A stretch of DNA of 64,000 bases from Massilia endophytica (lineage in GTDB: Bacteria; Pseudomonadota; Gammaproteobacteria; Burkholderiales; Burkholderiaceae_D): assembly GCF_021165955.1 (NCBI RefSeq), contig NZ_CP088952.1, positions 496,001-560,000 on the forward strand, in the 5' to 3' direction. This document shows, in pieces, positions 1 through 8,276 of this stretch (its first letter is position 1; the number at the start of each line of letters is the position of its first letter). The notes beneath the pieces were generated by a model that saw only the letters and a program-made list of their open reading frames with translations, was not told the DNA's origin and did not search any database. A program made the position numbers and the translations under genes.

Positions 1-1442
1 ATGTGGACGACTTCAGCGCGGCAGGCGGCGTGACCTGGACCCTGGGTTCCTGGGACATGGACACCTCCCTGAGCTACGGCAAGAACAAGATGGACTACAC
101 CATCGAGAACACGCTGAACCGCTCGATCGGCCCCTCGTCCAAGACCAGCTTCGACGCAGGCGGCTACTCCTACGACCAGCTCACCTTCAACCTGTCCGGC
201 GTGCGCCAGTTCGACGTGGGCTTGGCGTCGGACCTGAACGTGGCCGTGGGCGCCGAAGCGCGCCGCGAGGGCTACAAGCTGGAGGCGGGCGAGCCGGACT
301 CCTACCGCAACGGCGGCGTGCTGCTGCCGAGCGGCGCGCCCACCGCTTCCGGTTCCCAGGTCTTCCCTGGCTTCCGTCCGAGCGACGCGTCGAACAACCA
401 CCGCACCGCGCTGAGCGTGTTCGCCGACTTCGAAGCGAACCTGACCCAGAACTTCCTGGGCTCCTTCGCTGTGCGCGGCGAGCACTATTCCGACTTCGGC
501 AACAACTGGTCGGGCAAGCTGGCAGGCCGCTACAACTTCACCAAGGACTTCGCCCTGCGCGGTTCGGTGCAGAACGGCTTCCGTGCGCCGTCGATGCAGC
601 AGCAGTTCTTCACCTCGACCTCGACCAACTTCATCAACGGCGTGCCGTTCGACATCACCACCTTCAAGCCGAGCGATCCGGCGGCGGTGGCGATGGGCGC
701 CAAGCCGCTGGAAGCCGAGAAGTCTACCAACTACTCCTTCGGCGCGGTGATGAAGCTGGGCCGCGGCAGCCTGACCGTGGACGGCTACAAGATCAAGATC
801 CGCAACCGCATCGTGCTGTCGGAGAACCTGACCGCCGCCAACGTGCGTAACTTCCTGACTTCGCGCGGCTTCGTGGGCATCGGCGGCGGCCGCTTCTTCA
901 TCAACGGCGTGGACACCACGACCGATGGCGTGGACGTGGTCTTCAACCATCCCTTCTCCCTGGGCCAGGCCGGCAAGCTGGACCTGACGGTGGCGGGCAA
1001 CTACACGAAGACGGATGTGACCCGCGTGCCTGCGACGGCACAGCTGGCAGCCCTGAGCCCGGCGCCCATCCTGTTCGACCGCGTCAACGTGCTGACCTTC
1101 GAGGAAGGCACGCCGAAGACCAAGTTCTCGGCCAGCGGCACCTGGTCCATGGGCCCTTGGGGCGCCACCCTGCGCGCCACGCGCTACGGCAAGATCCTGA
1201 CTCCGGCATCGCCTGCGACGCTGGACCAGTGGGCATCGGCCAAGACGCTGGTGGACCTGGAGGGCCGCTATGCCTTCAGCAAGCAGCTGTCGCTGGCCGT
1301 GGGCGCGGACAACCTGTTCGACCAGTATCCTGACGCCTACACCACGGCGCAGAATACGACCGGCAATGCGCCGTTCTCGAACTACTCGCCGTTCGGCCGT
1401 TCGGGCCGTTACGTCTACGCCCGCATGAGCTACGCGTTCTAA
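1..1442 (+). CDS. TonB-dependent receptor, C-terminal part (5' end outside window)
   Basis: The reading frame is open from the window edge, with codons in phase from base 3 (GTG, read here as internal Val), so the signal peptide, TonB box and plug are missing. The visible 480 residues look like the beta-barrel of an outer-membrane active transporter: alternating amphipathic strands, aromatic girdles, a mid-barrel GSVQNGFRAPS motif typical of TBDT barrels, a DNLFDQYPD strand near the end, and a terminal strand YVYARMSYAF ending in Phe, the usual Bam recognition signal. The substrate cannot be told from this part. An intrinsic terminator follows 14 bases after the stop, so it ends its transcription unit. 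Confidence 0.9.
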   Translation, partial: VDDFSAAGGVTWTLGSWDMDTSLSYGKNKMDYTIENTLNRSIGPSSKTSFDAGGYSYDQLTFNLSGVRQFDVGLASDLNVAVGAEARREGYKLEAGEPDSYRNGGVLLPSGAPTASGSQVFPGFRPSDASNNHRTALSVFADFEANLTQNFLGSFAVRGEHYSDFGNNWSGKLAGRYNFTKDFALRGSVQNGFRAPSMQQQFFTSTSTNFINGVPFDITTFKPSDPAAVAMGAKPLEAEKSTNYSFGAVMKLGRGSLTVDGYKIKIRNRIVLSENLTAANVRNFLTSRGFVGIGGGRFFINGVDTTTDGVDVVFNHPFSLGQAGKLDLTVAGNYTKTDVTRVPATAQLAALSPAPILFDRVNVLTFEEGTPKTKFSASGTWSMGPWGATLRATRYGKILTPASPATLDQWASAKTLVDLEGRYAFSKQLSLAVGADNLFDQYPDAYTTAQNTTGNAPFSNYSPFGRSGRYVYARMSYAF

Positions 1443-1456
1443 GAAAGCGCAGCCAG

Positions 1457-1489
1457 AAAGCCCGTCCCGGTCCGCCGGGGCGGGCTTTT
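1457..1489 (+). terminator. Rho-independent terminator of the upstream TBDT
   Basis: A GC-rich hairpin, AAGCCCGTCCCGG / CCGGGGCGGGCTT with a TCCG loop and one mismatch, is followed by a short T run, 14 bases after the TBDT stop codon. Confidence 0.85.
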
Positions 1490-1569
1490 GTACTTTGGGC
1501 AACGCTTCGATACAAAACCTTCACAGCAGGAAACTTGCCTGATACACAAGCTTGGGAAGATGGGCAGCC

Positions 1570-3000
1570 ATGCACATCTCCTTCTCACAGCTTGCGCGCG
1601 GCGGCTTCTATCTGCTGGCGCTGTTCCTCTTCTGCCTGAGCTACTGGATCCACCGCTACTTCGGCGATCCGGACATCGGCCAGATCGCCTACCACCTGCA
1701 GTTCGGCGTGGAGCTCGTGCGCAGCTCGGATCCTGTCTTCACGCGGCGCTTCATCCGCTGGTGCGTGCTGGCGCCCCTGCTGTTCCTGGCGCTGCTGTGG
1801 CTGGCCGAGTCGCGCCTGCCCGCGGCAGGCGCGCCCTGGCTGCGCAGGCTGCACCGCTTCTTTCCCCAGCTGCTGCTGGCGGCCGCGGCGCTGTTCTGGC
1901 TGTGCGACCTCTCGGCCCTGAAGTACGCGGGCGCCCGCTTCGGGCCCGATTACTTCGGCGCACACTATGTGCGCCCCGATCCCGCCGCGCTGAAGGCGAA
2001 GGCGCCGAAGAACCTGATCCTCATCTACGTGGAAAGCCTGGAGGCGGGCTATGCCGACCGTGCCGCCTTCGGCCGCGACCTGCTGGCGCCCCTGGGCGGG
2101 CTGCGCGCCGCCAGCTTTCCTGTCTATGCGCAGGCGCCAGGAACAGGCTGGACCATTGCAGCCATGGTGGCCACGCAGTGCGGCGTGCCGCTGGAGCGCG
2201 TCACCCTCTTCGACGGCAACACCCAGGGCCAGGTCATGGATTCCTTCCTGAAGAGGGCCGTCTGCCTGCCGGACCTGCTGGCGGCCCAGGGCTACCGCAA
2301 CGTCTTCCTGGGCGGCGCCTCCACCGGCTTTGCGGGCAAGGACAAGTTCCTGCGCCAGCACCACTACCACGAGATCCTGGGCCGGGAGGAGTGGCTGCGG
2401 CAGGGCGCCGCGGCGGGCGCCATGAACGGCTGGGGGCTCAACGATGCCGACCTGTTCCGCCAGGCGCGGCGCAAGCTGGGCGAGCTGGCCGCGTCGCGCC
2501 AGCGCTTCAACCTGACCCTGCTCACCTCCGACATGCACGAGCCGGGAAACTACCTGTCGCCGGACTGCGCCAGGCAGGGTTTCGCCGCTTTCGCGGGCGT
2601 GGTCGCCTGCACGGCGCGGGAGGCCGCGGCCTTCGTGGAGCATGTGCGGCAAAGCGGCCTGATGGAGAGTACCAGTATCGTGATCGTGGGCGACCACCTG
2701 GCGCGCAAGAATCCCCTGTCCGCCCGGCTGGAGCGGCAGGCGCGGCGCAGCATCTTCAATGCCTTCATCGCGCGCGAGGCGCCGCGGCCGAACCGGGAGC
2801 AGCTGCTCCATTTCGACCTGCTGCCCACCATCCTCGAGTTTTCTGGCTTCGAGGTGCCGCAGGGGCGCCTGGGCCTGGGCTACAGCGGTTTCGGCGTCCA
2901 TGAGGACCGGCCGCCGCCGGGCCGCCTGCGGGACATGGAGCGCGACCTGCTGAACCGCTCGGGCGAGTACCTCGCCCTGTGGTCCGATGCGGGCCTTTAG
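1570..3000 (+). CDS. Membrane-anchored sulfatase/LTA-synthase-family protein
   Basis: This 476-residue protein has an N-terminal membrane region (segments near residues 8-24, 55-76 and 95-120) followed by a periplasmic alkaline-phosphatase-superfamily domain. That layout fits phosphoglycerol, phosphoethanolamine or LTA-synthase-type transferases (COG1368-like). Metal/nucleophile motifs are visible: LIYVESLEAGY (Glu ligand), GTGWTIAAM (candidate Thr nucleophile), a DMHEPGNY segment and IVIVGDHLARKNPL (Asp-His ligands). It probably modifies a cell-envelope glycan or lipid; the donor and acceptor are unknown. An in-frame TTG lies 18 bases upstream, but ATG at 1570 is chosen as the first ATG in frame. 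It converges with the rhodanese gene, and the two stop codons overlap within TTAG. Confidence 0.8.
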   Translation: MHISFSQLARGGFYLLALFLFCLSYWIHRYFGDPDIGQIAYHLQFGVELVRSSDPVFTRRFIRWCVLAPLLFLALLWLAESRLPAAGAPWLRRLHRFFPQLLLAAAALFWLCDLSALKYAGARFGPDYFGAHYVRPDPAALKAKAPKNLILIYVESLEAGYADRAAFGRDLLAPLGGLRAASFPVYAQAPGTGWTIAAMVATQCGVPLERVTLFDGNTQGQVMDSFLKRAVCLPDLLAAQGYRNVFLGGASTGFAGKDKFLRQHHYHEILGREEWLRQGAAAGAMNGWGLNDADLFRQARRKLGELAASRQRFNLTLLTSDMHEPGNYLSPDCARQGFAAFAGVVACTAREAAAFVEHVRQSGLMESTSIVIVGDHLARKNPLSARLERQARRSIFNAFIAREAPRPNREQLLHFDLLPTILEFSGFEVPQGRLGLGYSGFGVHEDRPPPGRLRDMERDLLNRSGEYLALWSDAGL

Positions 3001-3455
3001 GCGCCCATCCAGGGCAGGCCCGCCTTGCACCAGCCGCCCACCGTCTTGCGGTGGCCTGCCGCGTCCTTGTCGCCCTCGAAGCCTTCCAGGATGTCGTAGC
3101 ACTGCGTGTAGCCGTTCTCGGTGGCCAGCCTGGCCGCATGGCGCGAGCGCACGCCGGAGCGGCACAGGAAGAGCAGCACCTCGTCCTGCTTCGCCACGGC
3201 CGCCAGCTGGGACAGGAAATCCGGGTTGGGCACGCCGCCCGGCCAGGTGCTCCATTGCACGGCGGCATGCTGGGCCTCCGGCAGGATGACGCGGCCCACC
3301 CAGTCCCGCTCCGCATTGGTGCGCACGTCCACCAGCCGCACTGCGGGATCGGATTTCAGCAGCTGGAACGCCTCTTCCGGCGTCACGGCACCGGCATAGG
3401 GGAGGGAGGTGTCGCGCGCGCGGGCGCGTTCGAGAATCTGCTCGGGGCTTGCCAT
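2997..3455 (-). CDS. Rhodanese-like domain protein
   Basis: This 152-residue single-domain rhodanese (sulfurtransferase fold) has the active-site loop LFLCRSGVRSRHAA, with Cys98 as persulfide carrier. The LVDVRTNAERDWVG segment is the usual first CH2-type motif. There is no signal peptide, so it is probably cytoplasmic. A GGAAAG ribosome-binding site precedes the ATG. It is transcribed divergently from glnA, and the NtrC-like sites lie in the shared upstream region, so nitrogen control of this gene is possible but unproven. Its 3' end overlaps the stop of the convergent sulfatase gene by four bases. The sulfur acceptor is unknown. Confidence 0.88.
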   Translation of the reverse strand: MASPEQILERARARDTSLPYAGAVTPEEAFQLLKSDPAVRLVDVRTNAERDWVGRVILPEAQHAAVQWSTWPGGVPNPDFLSQLAAVAKQDEVLLFLCRSGVRSRHAARLATENGYTQCYDILEGFEGDKDAAGHRKTVGGWCKAGLPWMGA

Positions 3456-3494
3456 GGGCTGTCTTTCCGTTTTGATCTTCGTTTATGATATTCA

Positions 3495-3577
3495 TGCACC
3501 ACAGCGATGCATTTTCACCATAACAGTGCAAAATGCCATGAATGCACCTTAACGGTGCAGTGACTCGCCATGGTGCA
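3495..3577 (+). promoter_or_regulatory. Cluster of NtrC-binding-site-like enhancer elements upstream of glnA
   Basis: Four 17-bp dyads resemble the NtrC consensus TGCACC-N5-GGTGCA. They are 3495-3511 (TGCACCACAGCGATGCA), 3514-3530 (TTCACCATAACAGTGCA), 3543-3559 (TGCACCTTAACGGTGCA, perfect half-sites) and 3561-3577 (good right half GGTGCA, degenerate left half). Centres are 19, 29 and 18 bp apart. They lie about 60-145 bp upstream of the expected sigma-54 start site, the usual enhancer distance. The ntrC gene is in the same locus. Confidence 0.85.
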
Positions 3578-3613
3578 GAGCCTTGCTAAAAGGATTCTAG
3601 CGCTGATGCCGGC

Positions 3614-3629
3614 TGGCATGAAACATGCT
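3614..3629 (+). promoter_or_regulatory. Sigma-54 promoter of glnA
   Basis: TGGCATGAAACATGCT matches the -24/-12 consensus TGGCAC-N5-TTGCA with two mismatches. The invariant GG (3615-3616) and GC (3627-3628) are exactly 10 bases apart. Transcription would start near 3640, leaving a leader of about 55 bases before glnA. Confidence 0.85.
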
Positions 3630-3693
3630 TTAACAAACTACGAGCTTAGTGCCGCAGTCCGCTGCGGCAGCCCTTTTCACTTAGGAGATACGC

Positions 3694-5109
3694 ATGGCAA
3701 TGACCGCCGAAGAAGTACTGAAGATGGTAAAAGAAAACGAAGTCAAATTCGTTGACTTCCGTTTCGCCGACACCCGTGGTAAAGAGCAGCACGTGACCGT
3801 GCCTGTGTCCGCCTTTGACATCGACAAGTTCGAATCGGGCCACGCCTTCGACGGTTCTTCGATTGCAGGCTGGAAGGGCATCGAGGCCTCCGACATGCTG
3901 CTGATCCCCGATCCCAACACCGCCAATATCGACCCCTTCATGGAAGAGACCACGCTGTTCATGCAGTGCGACGTGATCGAGCCTTCCGACGGCAAGGGCT
4001 ACGACCGCGACCCGCGCTCCATCGCCAAGCGCGCGGAAGCCTACCTGAAGTCCTCCGGCCTGGGCGACACCGCCTACTTCGGCCCGGAACCTGAATTCTT
4101 CATCTTCGACTCGGTGAAGTGGAAGATCGACATGTCCGGCGCGATGGTCAAGATCGACTCCGACGAAGCTTCCTGGTCCACCGACAAGGACATCGAAGGC
4201 GGCAACAGCGGCCACCGTCCGACCGTGAAGGGCGGCTACTTCCCGGTGCCTCCGGTCGACTCCTTCCAGGACATGCGCTCTGAAATGTGCCTGATCCTGG
4301 AATCCATGGGCATCCCGGTCGAAGTGCACCACCACGAAGTGGCGGGCGCAGGCCAGAACGAAATCGGCACCAAGTTCTCGACCTTGGTCGAGCGCGCCGA
4401 CTGGACCCAGAACCTGAAGTACATCGTCTGGAACGTGGCCCACAGCTACGGCAAGACCGCCACCTTCATGCCGAAGCCTGTGGTGGGCGACAACGGCTCG
4501 GGCATGCACGTGCACCAGTCGATCTGGAAGGACGGCAAGAACCTGTTCGCAGGCGACGGCTACGCCGGCCTGTCCGACTTCGCCCTGTACTACATCGGCG
4601 GCATCATCAAGCACGCCAAGGCCCTGAACGCCATCACCAACCCCGGCACGAACTCGTACAAGCGCCTGGTGCCCGGCTACGAAGCGCCGGTGAAGCTGGC
4701 CTACTCGGCCCGCAACCGTTCGGCCTCGATCCGTATTCCGCACGTGGCGAACCCGAAAGGCCGCCGCATCGAAACCCGCTTCCCTGATCCGCTGGCCAAC
4801 CCGTACCTGTGCTTCGCGGCGCTGATGATGGCGGGCCTGGACGGCGTGCAGAACAAGATCCATCCGGGCGAAGCAGCGTCGAAGGACCTGTACCACCTGC
4901 CGCCGGAAGAAGACGCGCTGATCCCGACCGTCTGCGCATCGCTGGAAGAGGCACTGGATCACCTGAACAAGGACCGCGAATTCCTGACCCGCGGCGGCGT
5001 GTTCACCGACTCCATGATCGACGCCTACATCGAGCTGAAGATGACCGAAGTGACCCGCATGCGCCAGACCACGCATCCGGTCGAATTCGACATGTACTAC
5101 TCGCTGTAA
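3694..5109 (+). CDS. glnA: Glutamine synthetase, type I
   Basis: This 471-residue GSI-beta enzyme makes glutamine from glutamate, ammonia and ATP as a cytoplasmic dodecamer. Family motifs include DGSSIAGW, the metal/ATP region GAGQNEIGTKF, NGSGMHVHQSIWKDG, and the adenylylation loop KDLYHLPPEE with the modifiable Tyr at residue 400. The C-terminus is VEFDMYYSL. AGGAGA lies 8 bases before the ATG. It is expressed from a sigma-54 promoter with NtrC-like enhancers. ntrB and ntrC lie downstream, and the adenylyltransferase gene glnE is at 29.6-32.4 kb, so both transcriptional and covalent control are encoded in this window. Confidence 0.98.
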   Translation: MAMTAEEVLKMVKENEVKFVDFRFADTRGKEQHVTVPVSAFDIDKFESGHAFDGSSIAGWKGIEASDMLLIPDPNTANIDPFMEETTLFMQCDVIEPSDGKGYDRDPRSIAKRAEAYLKSSGLGDTAYFGPEPEFFIFDSVKWKIDMSGAMVKIDSDEASWSTDKDIEGGNSGHRPTVKGGYFPVPPVDSFQDMRSEMCLILESMGIPVEVHHHEVAGAGQNEIGTKFSTLVERADWTQNLKYIVWNVAHSYGKTATFMPKPVVGDNGSGMHVHQSIWKDGKNLFAGDGYAGLSDFALYYIGGIIKHAKALNAITNPGTNSYKRLVPGYEAPVKLAYSARNRSASIRIPHVANPKGRRIETRFPDPLANPYLCFAALMMAGLDGVQNKIHPGEAASKDLYHLPPEEDALIPTVCASLEEALDHLNKDREFLTRGGVFTDSMIDAYIELKMTEVTRMRQTTHPVEFDMYYSL

Positions 5110-5145
5110 TGGCGCTGCCGCCGGCCCGCGGGCCGGCTGCCGGAG

Positions 5146-5183
5146 AACGCGAGGCAAGCCTGTGCTTTCCTCGCGTTTTTTTT
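5146..5183 (+). terminator. Rho-independent terminator after glnA
   Basis: The inverted repeat AACGCGAGG / CCTCGCGTT has a 14-base loop and runs into eight Ts. It lies only 22 bases before the next start codon, so glnA is probably mostly separated transcriptionally from DUF4124-ntrBC, with read-through feeding the regulator genes. A second perfect GC palindrome (GCCGGCCCGCGGGCCGGC) lies just upstream near 5120-5137. Confidence 0.8.
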
Positions 5184-5204
5184 CGGATGTTGTATAGTCG
5201 GGGC

Positions 5205-5681
5205 ATGAAAACGAGGATTCTTGTAGTGGCGCTGGCGCTGGCGGCCGGTTCGGCCCAGGCCCAGATCTATCGCTGCGTGGATGCCAACGGGCACAAGGAA
5301 TACACGGATACGCGCAAGGGCAGCCACTGCACGCTGCTCGATCTGCCGGGCGCCATTCCCGCTCCGGCCGCGCGCTCCGCGCCGCCGCCGCGCGCGCGGC
5401 CCCAGGTGCCAGCCGCCGCTTCCCAGTTCCCGCGCGTGGACACGGCGGAGCAGAAGGCGCGCGACGCCGACCGGCGCGCCATCCTCACCGAGGAGCTGAA
5501 CGCGGAGATGAAGAGGCTGGGCGAGCTGAAGGCGGAATTCAACAACGGCGAGCCCGAACGGCGGGGCGACGAACGCAACTACGCCAAGTACCAGGAACGC
5601 GTGGCCGGGCTGCGCGACAATATTGCGCGTTCGGAAAAGAACGTGGAAGCGCTGAAGCGGGAAATCTCGAACATCCGATGA
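5205..5681 (+). CDS. DUF4124-domain secreted protein between glnA and ntrB
   Basis: This 158-residue protein has a signal peptide (MKTRILVVALALAAGSAQA) followed by the DUF4124 pattern QIYRCVDANGHKEYTDT (small beta hairpin with conserved Tyr/Cys). A Pro/Ala-rich linker follows, then a charged helical, probably coiled-coil C-terminal half (residues about 85-155). The frame is open further upstream, but the signal peptide fixes the start at 5205. Its stop overlaps the ntrB start (ATGA), so the two are translationally coupled. The function is unknown; a periplasmic protein coupled to a cytosolic nitrogen sensor is odd but this arrangement appears typical of the group. Confidence 0.85.
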   Translation: MKTRILVVALALAAGSAQAQIYRCVDANGHKEYTDTRKGSHCTLLDLPGAIPAPAARSAPPPRARPQVPAAASQFPRVDTAEQKARDADRRAILTEELNAEMKRLGELKAEFNNGEPERRGDERNYAKYQERVAGLRDNIARSEKNVEALKREISNIR

Positions 5682-6769
5682 ATAGTGCAAGCAAGCCGGC
5701 CCCGCGGCCCGCCGAGCTGGCCGGCCTGGACCTGCTGGCTTCAGCCGTCCTGCTGCTCGATGCCAGCAACCATATCGTCTACGCCAATGCGGCGGCGGAA
5801 AACCTGCTGGAATCGTCGCTGAAGGCCATGTCGCGCCTGGCGCTGCGCGATCTCTTCATCAACACGGCGGAGCTGGACCATGTGCTGGCCCAGGCCCGCG
5901 CCCACAAGTTCTCCGACCTGCGCCAGGAGCTCGCGCTGGAGCGGGCGGGGCGCGAACCCCTGCATGTGCACGGCATCGTCAGCGCCCTGGAGGCGCCGGA
6001 GGACGGGCTGCTGCTGGAACTGCGCGAGACCGTGCAGCAGATGAAGCTGGACCGCGAGGAAAGGCTGCTGGACCAGAGCCAGGTGAACAAGGAGCTCATC
6101 CGCAACCTGGCGCACGAGATCAAGAATCCCCTGGGCGGCATCCGCGGCGCGGCCCAGCTGCTGGAGATGGAGCTGCCGCCCCTGCACCTGGGGCAGCTGC
6201 GCGAGTACACCCAGGTCATCATCAAGGAGGCGGACCGCCTGCAGACCCTGGTGGACCGCCTGCTGGCGCCGCACCGCCGCCCGCACATCGTGGGCGACGT
6301 GAATATCCACGAGGTGCTGGAGCGGGTGCGCAGCCTCATGCTGGCCGAGTTCCCCAGCGGCCTGGCCATCCTGCGCGACTACGACGCCTCCATCCCCGAG
6401 TTCCGGGGCGACAAGGAACAGCTGATCCAGACCGTGCTCAACATCGCGCACAACGCGGCCCAGGCGCTGGCCGGGCGCATCGAGAACGGCGACGCCGAGA
6501 TCCGTTTCCGGACGCGGGTGGCGCGCCAGGTCACCCTGGCGAAGGTCCGTTACAACCTGGCATTAGATTTGCATATCATCGACAATGGACCGGGCATTCC
6601 GCCGCAGATCCGCGACCGCATCTTCTATCCGCTCGTCTCGGGCCGGGACGGGGGCAGCGGCCTCGGCCTGACCTTGGCGCAGACCTTCGTGCACCAGCAC
6701 CTGGGCGTCATCGAATGCGAAAGCCGACCCGGATACACCGACTTCAGGATATTGCTGCCATTGCCATAA
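5678..6769 (+). CDS. glnL: Nitrogen regulation sensor histidine kinase NtrB
   Basis: This 363-residue soluble kinase/phosphatase controls NtrC in response to the PII protein. An N-terminal PAS domain (about residues 15-120) is followed by the H-box NLAHEIKNPLGGIRG with phospho-acceptor His146, the N-box LNIAHNAAQAL, and ATP-lid motifs IIDNGPGIPP and GGSGLGLTLAQTFV. There are no membrane segments, as expected for NtrB. The start codon overlaps the DUF4124 stop, and ntrC begins 3 bases after its stop. Confidence 0.96.
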   Translation: MNSASKPAPRPAELAGLDLLASAVLLLDASNHIVYANAAAENLLESSLKAMSRLALRDLFINTAELDHVLAQARAHKFSDLRQELALERAGREPLHVHGIVSALEAPEDGLLLELRETVQQMKLDREERLLDQSQVNKELIRNLAHEIKNPLGGIRGAAQLLEMELPPLHLGQLREYTQVIIKEADRLQTLVDRLLAPHRRPHIVGDVNIHEVLERVRSLMLAEFPSGLAILRDYDASIPEFRGDKEQLIQTVLNIAHNAAQALAGRIENGDAEIRFRTRVARQVTLAKVRYNLALDLHIIDNGPGIPPQIRDRIFYPLVSGRDGGSGLGLTLAQTFVHQHLGVIECESRPGYTDFRILLPLP

Positions 6770-6772
6770 GAC

Positions 6773-8236
6773 ATGAAACCAATCTGGATAGTTGACGACG
6801 ACGAATCGATCCGCTGGGTACTGGAGAAGGCGCTGGCGCGTGAGAACCTGGCCACGCGCAGCTTTGCCAATGCGCGCGACGCCATCGCGGCCCTGGACCA
6901 GGAAACCCCGCAGGTGCTGGTGTCGGACATCCGCATGCCGGGCGATTCCGGCCTCGACCTGCTGCAGCTCGTCAAGCAGCGCCATCCCGGCCTGCCCGTC
7001 ATCATCATCACCGCCTTCTCCGACCTGGACTCGGCCGTCGCCGCCTTCCAGGGCGGGGCCTTCGAATACCTGGCCAAGCCCTTCGACATCGACAAGGCGG
7101 TGGAGCTGATCCGCCGCGCCCTGGACGAGAGCCTGCGCGAGGCCAGCGTGGAATCGGGACCGGCCGAAACGCCCGAGATCCTGGGCCAGGCGCCCGCCAT
7201 GCAGGAGGTGTTCCGCGCCATCGGCCGCCTGTCGCAGTCGAATGTGACGGTGCTGATCACGGGCGAATCGGGCACGGGCAAGGAGCTGGTGGCGCGCGCC
7301 CTGCACAAGCACAGCCCGCGCGCGTCCCAGCCCTTCATCGCCCTGAACACGGCGGCGATTCCGAAGGACCTGCTGGAGTCGGAGCTCTTCGGCCACGAAC
7401 GGGGGGCCTTCACGGGCGCCCAGGCCACGCGGCGCGGCCGCTTCGAGCAGGCCGAGGGCGGCACGCTCTTCCTCGACGAGATCGGCGACATGCCCTTCGA
7501 CCTGCAGACCCGCCTGCTGCGTGTGCTGTCGGACGGCCACTTCTACCGCGTGGGCGGGCACCAGCCCCTGAAGGCGAATGTGCGCGTGATCACGGCCACC
7601 CACCAGAACCTGGAGCAGCGCGTGCGCGACGGCCTGTTCCGCGAGGACCTGTACCACCGCCTGAACGTGATCCGCCTGCGCCTGCCCAGTTTGCGGGAGC
7701 GGCGCGAGGACATCCCCATCCTGGTGCGCCACTTCCTGGTGCAGAGCGCCAAGCAGCTGGGCGTGGAAGCCAAGCGCATGAGCGACGCCACCCTGGCCTT
7801 CCTGCAGAGCCTGGACCTGCCGGGCAATGTGCGCCAGCTGGAGAACCTGTGCAACTGGATCACGGTGATGGCGCCGGGCCAGACGGTGGAGGTGAAGGAC
7901 CTGCCGCTCGAACTGAGCCAGGGTCAGGGCGGGGCGGGCGCCGCGGCCGAACACCAGCTGCCGCAGCATCACGGCACCGTCGTCAGCGCGCCGGCCGCGG
8001 CCGCGCCCGATGGCTGGCTCAGCCTGCTCGAGCTGCAGGCCGCCAGCATGCTGGCGGCGGGGCAGCCGGAAGTGATGGACGTGCTGGGCCGCCAGTTCGA
8101 GTCCTCCCTGATCCGCACGGCCCTGAAGTTCACGCACGGGCGCAAGAACGATGCCGCCGTGCGCCTGGGCATCGGGCGCAACACCATCACGCGCAAGATC
8201 GCCGAACTCGGCATAGACGGCGCGAAGGACGACTGA
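6773..8236 (+). CDS. glnG: Nitrogen regulation response regulator NtrC (sigma-54 activator)
   Basis: This 487-residue protein has the classical three-domain layout. The receiver carries the acidic pocket DDD at 8-10 and phosphorylation site Asp52 (VSDIRMPG). The AAA+ domain has Walker A GESGTGKE (164-171), the sigma-54 contact loop GAFTGA (211-216) and Walker B LFLDEIGDMP. The C-terminal Fis-type helix-turn-helix (HGRKNDAAVRLGIGRNTITR) should recognise TGCACC-type dyads such as those upstream of glnA. A Gln/Ala-rich linker near residues 383-405 precedes the DNA-binding domain. It follows ntrB by 3 bases in one operon. Confidence 0.97.
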   Translation: MKPIWIVDDDESIRWVLEKALARENLATRSFANARDAIAALDQETPQVLVSDIRMPGDSGLDLLQLVKQRHPGLPVIIITAFSDLDSAVAAFQGGAFEYLAKPFDIDKAVELIRRALDESLREASVESGPAETPEILGQAPAMQEVFRAIGRLSQSNVTVLITGESGTGKELVARALHKHSPRASQPFIALNTAAIPKDLLESELFGHERGAFTGAQATRRGRFEQAEGGTLFLDEIGDMPFDLQTRLLRVLSDGHFYRVGGHQPLKANVRVITATHQNLEQRVRDGLFREDLYHRLNVIRLRLPSLRERREDIPILVRHFLVQSAKQLGVEAKRMSDATLAFLQSLDLPGNVRQLENLCNWITVMAPGQTVEVKDLPLELSQGQGGAGAAAEHQLPQHHGTVVSAPAAAAPDGWLSLLELQAASMLAAGQPEVMDVLGRQFESSLIRTALKFTHGRKNDAAVRLGIGRNTITRKIAELGIDGAKDD

Positions 8237-8276
8237 ATGGTAAGCTTCGGGCATCGATTGCCCGGAGTGCTTGTCA

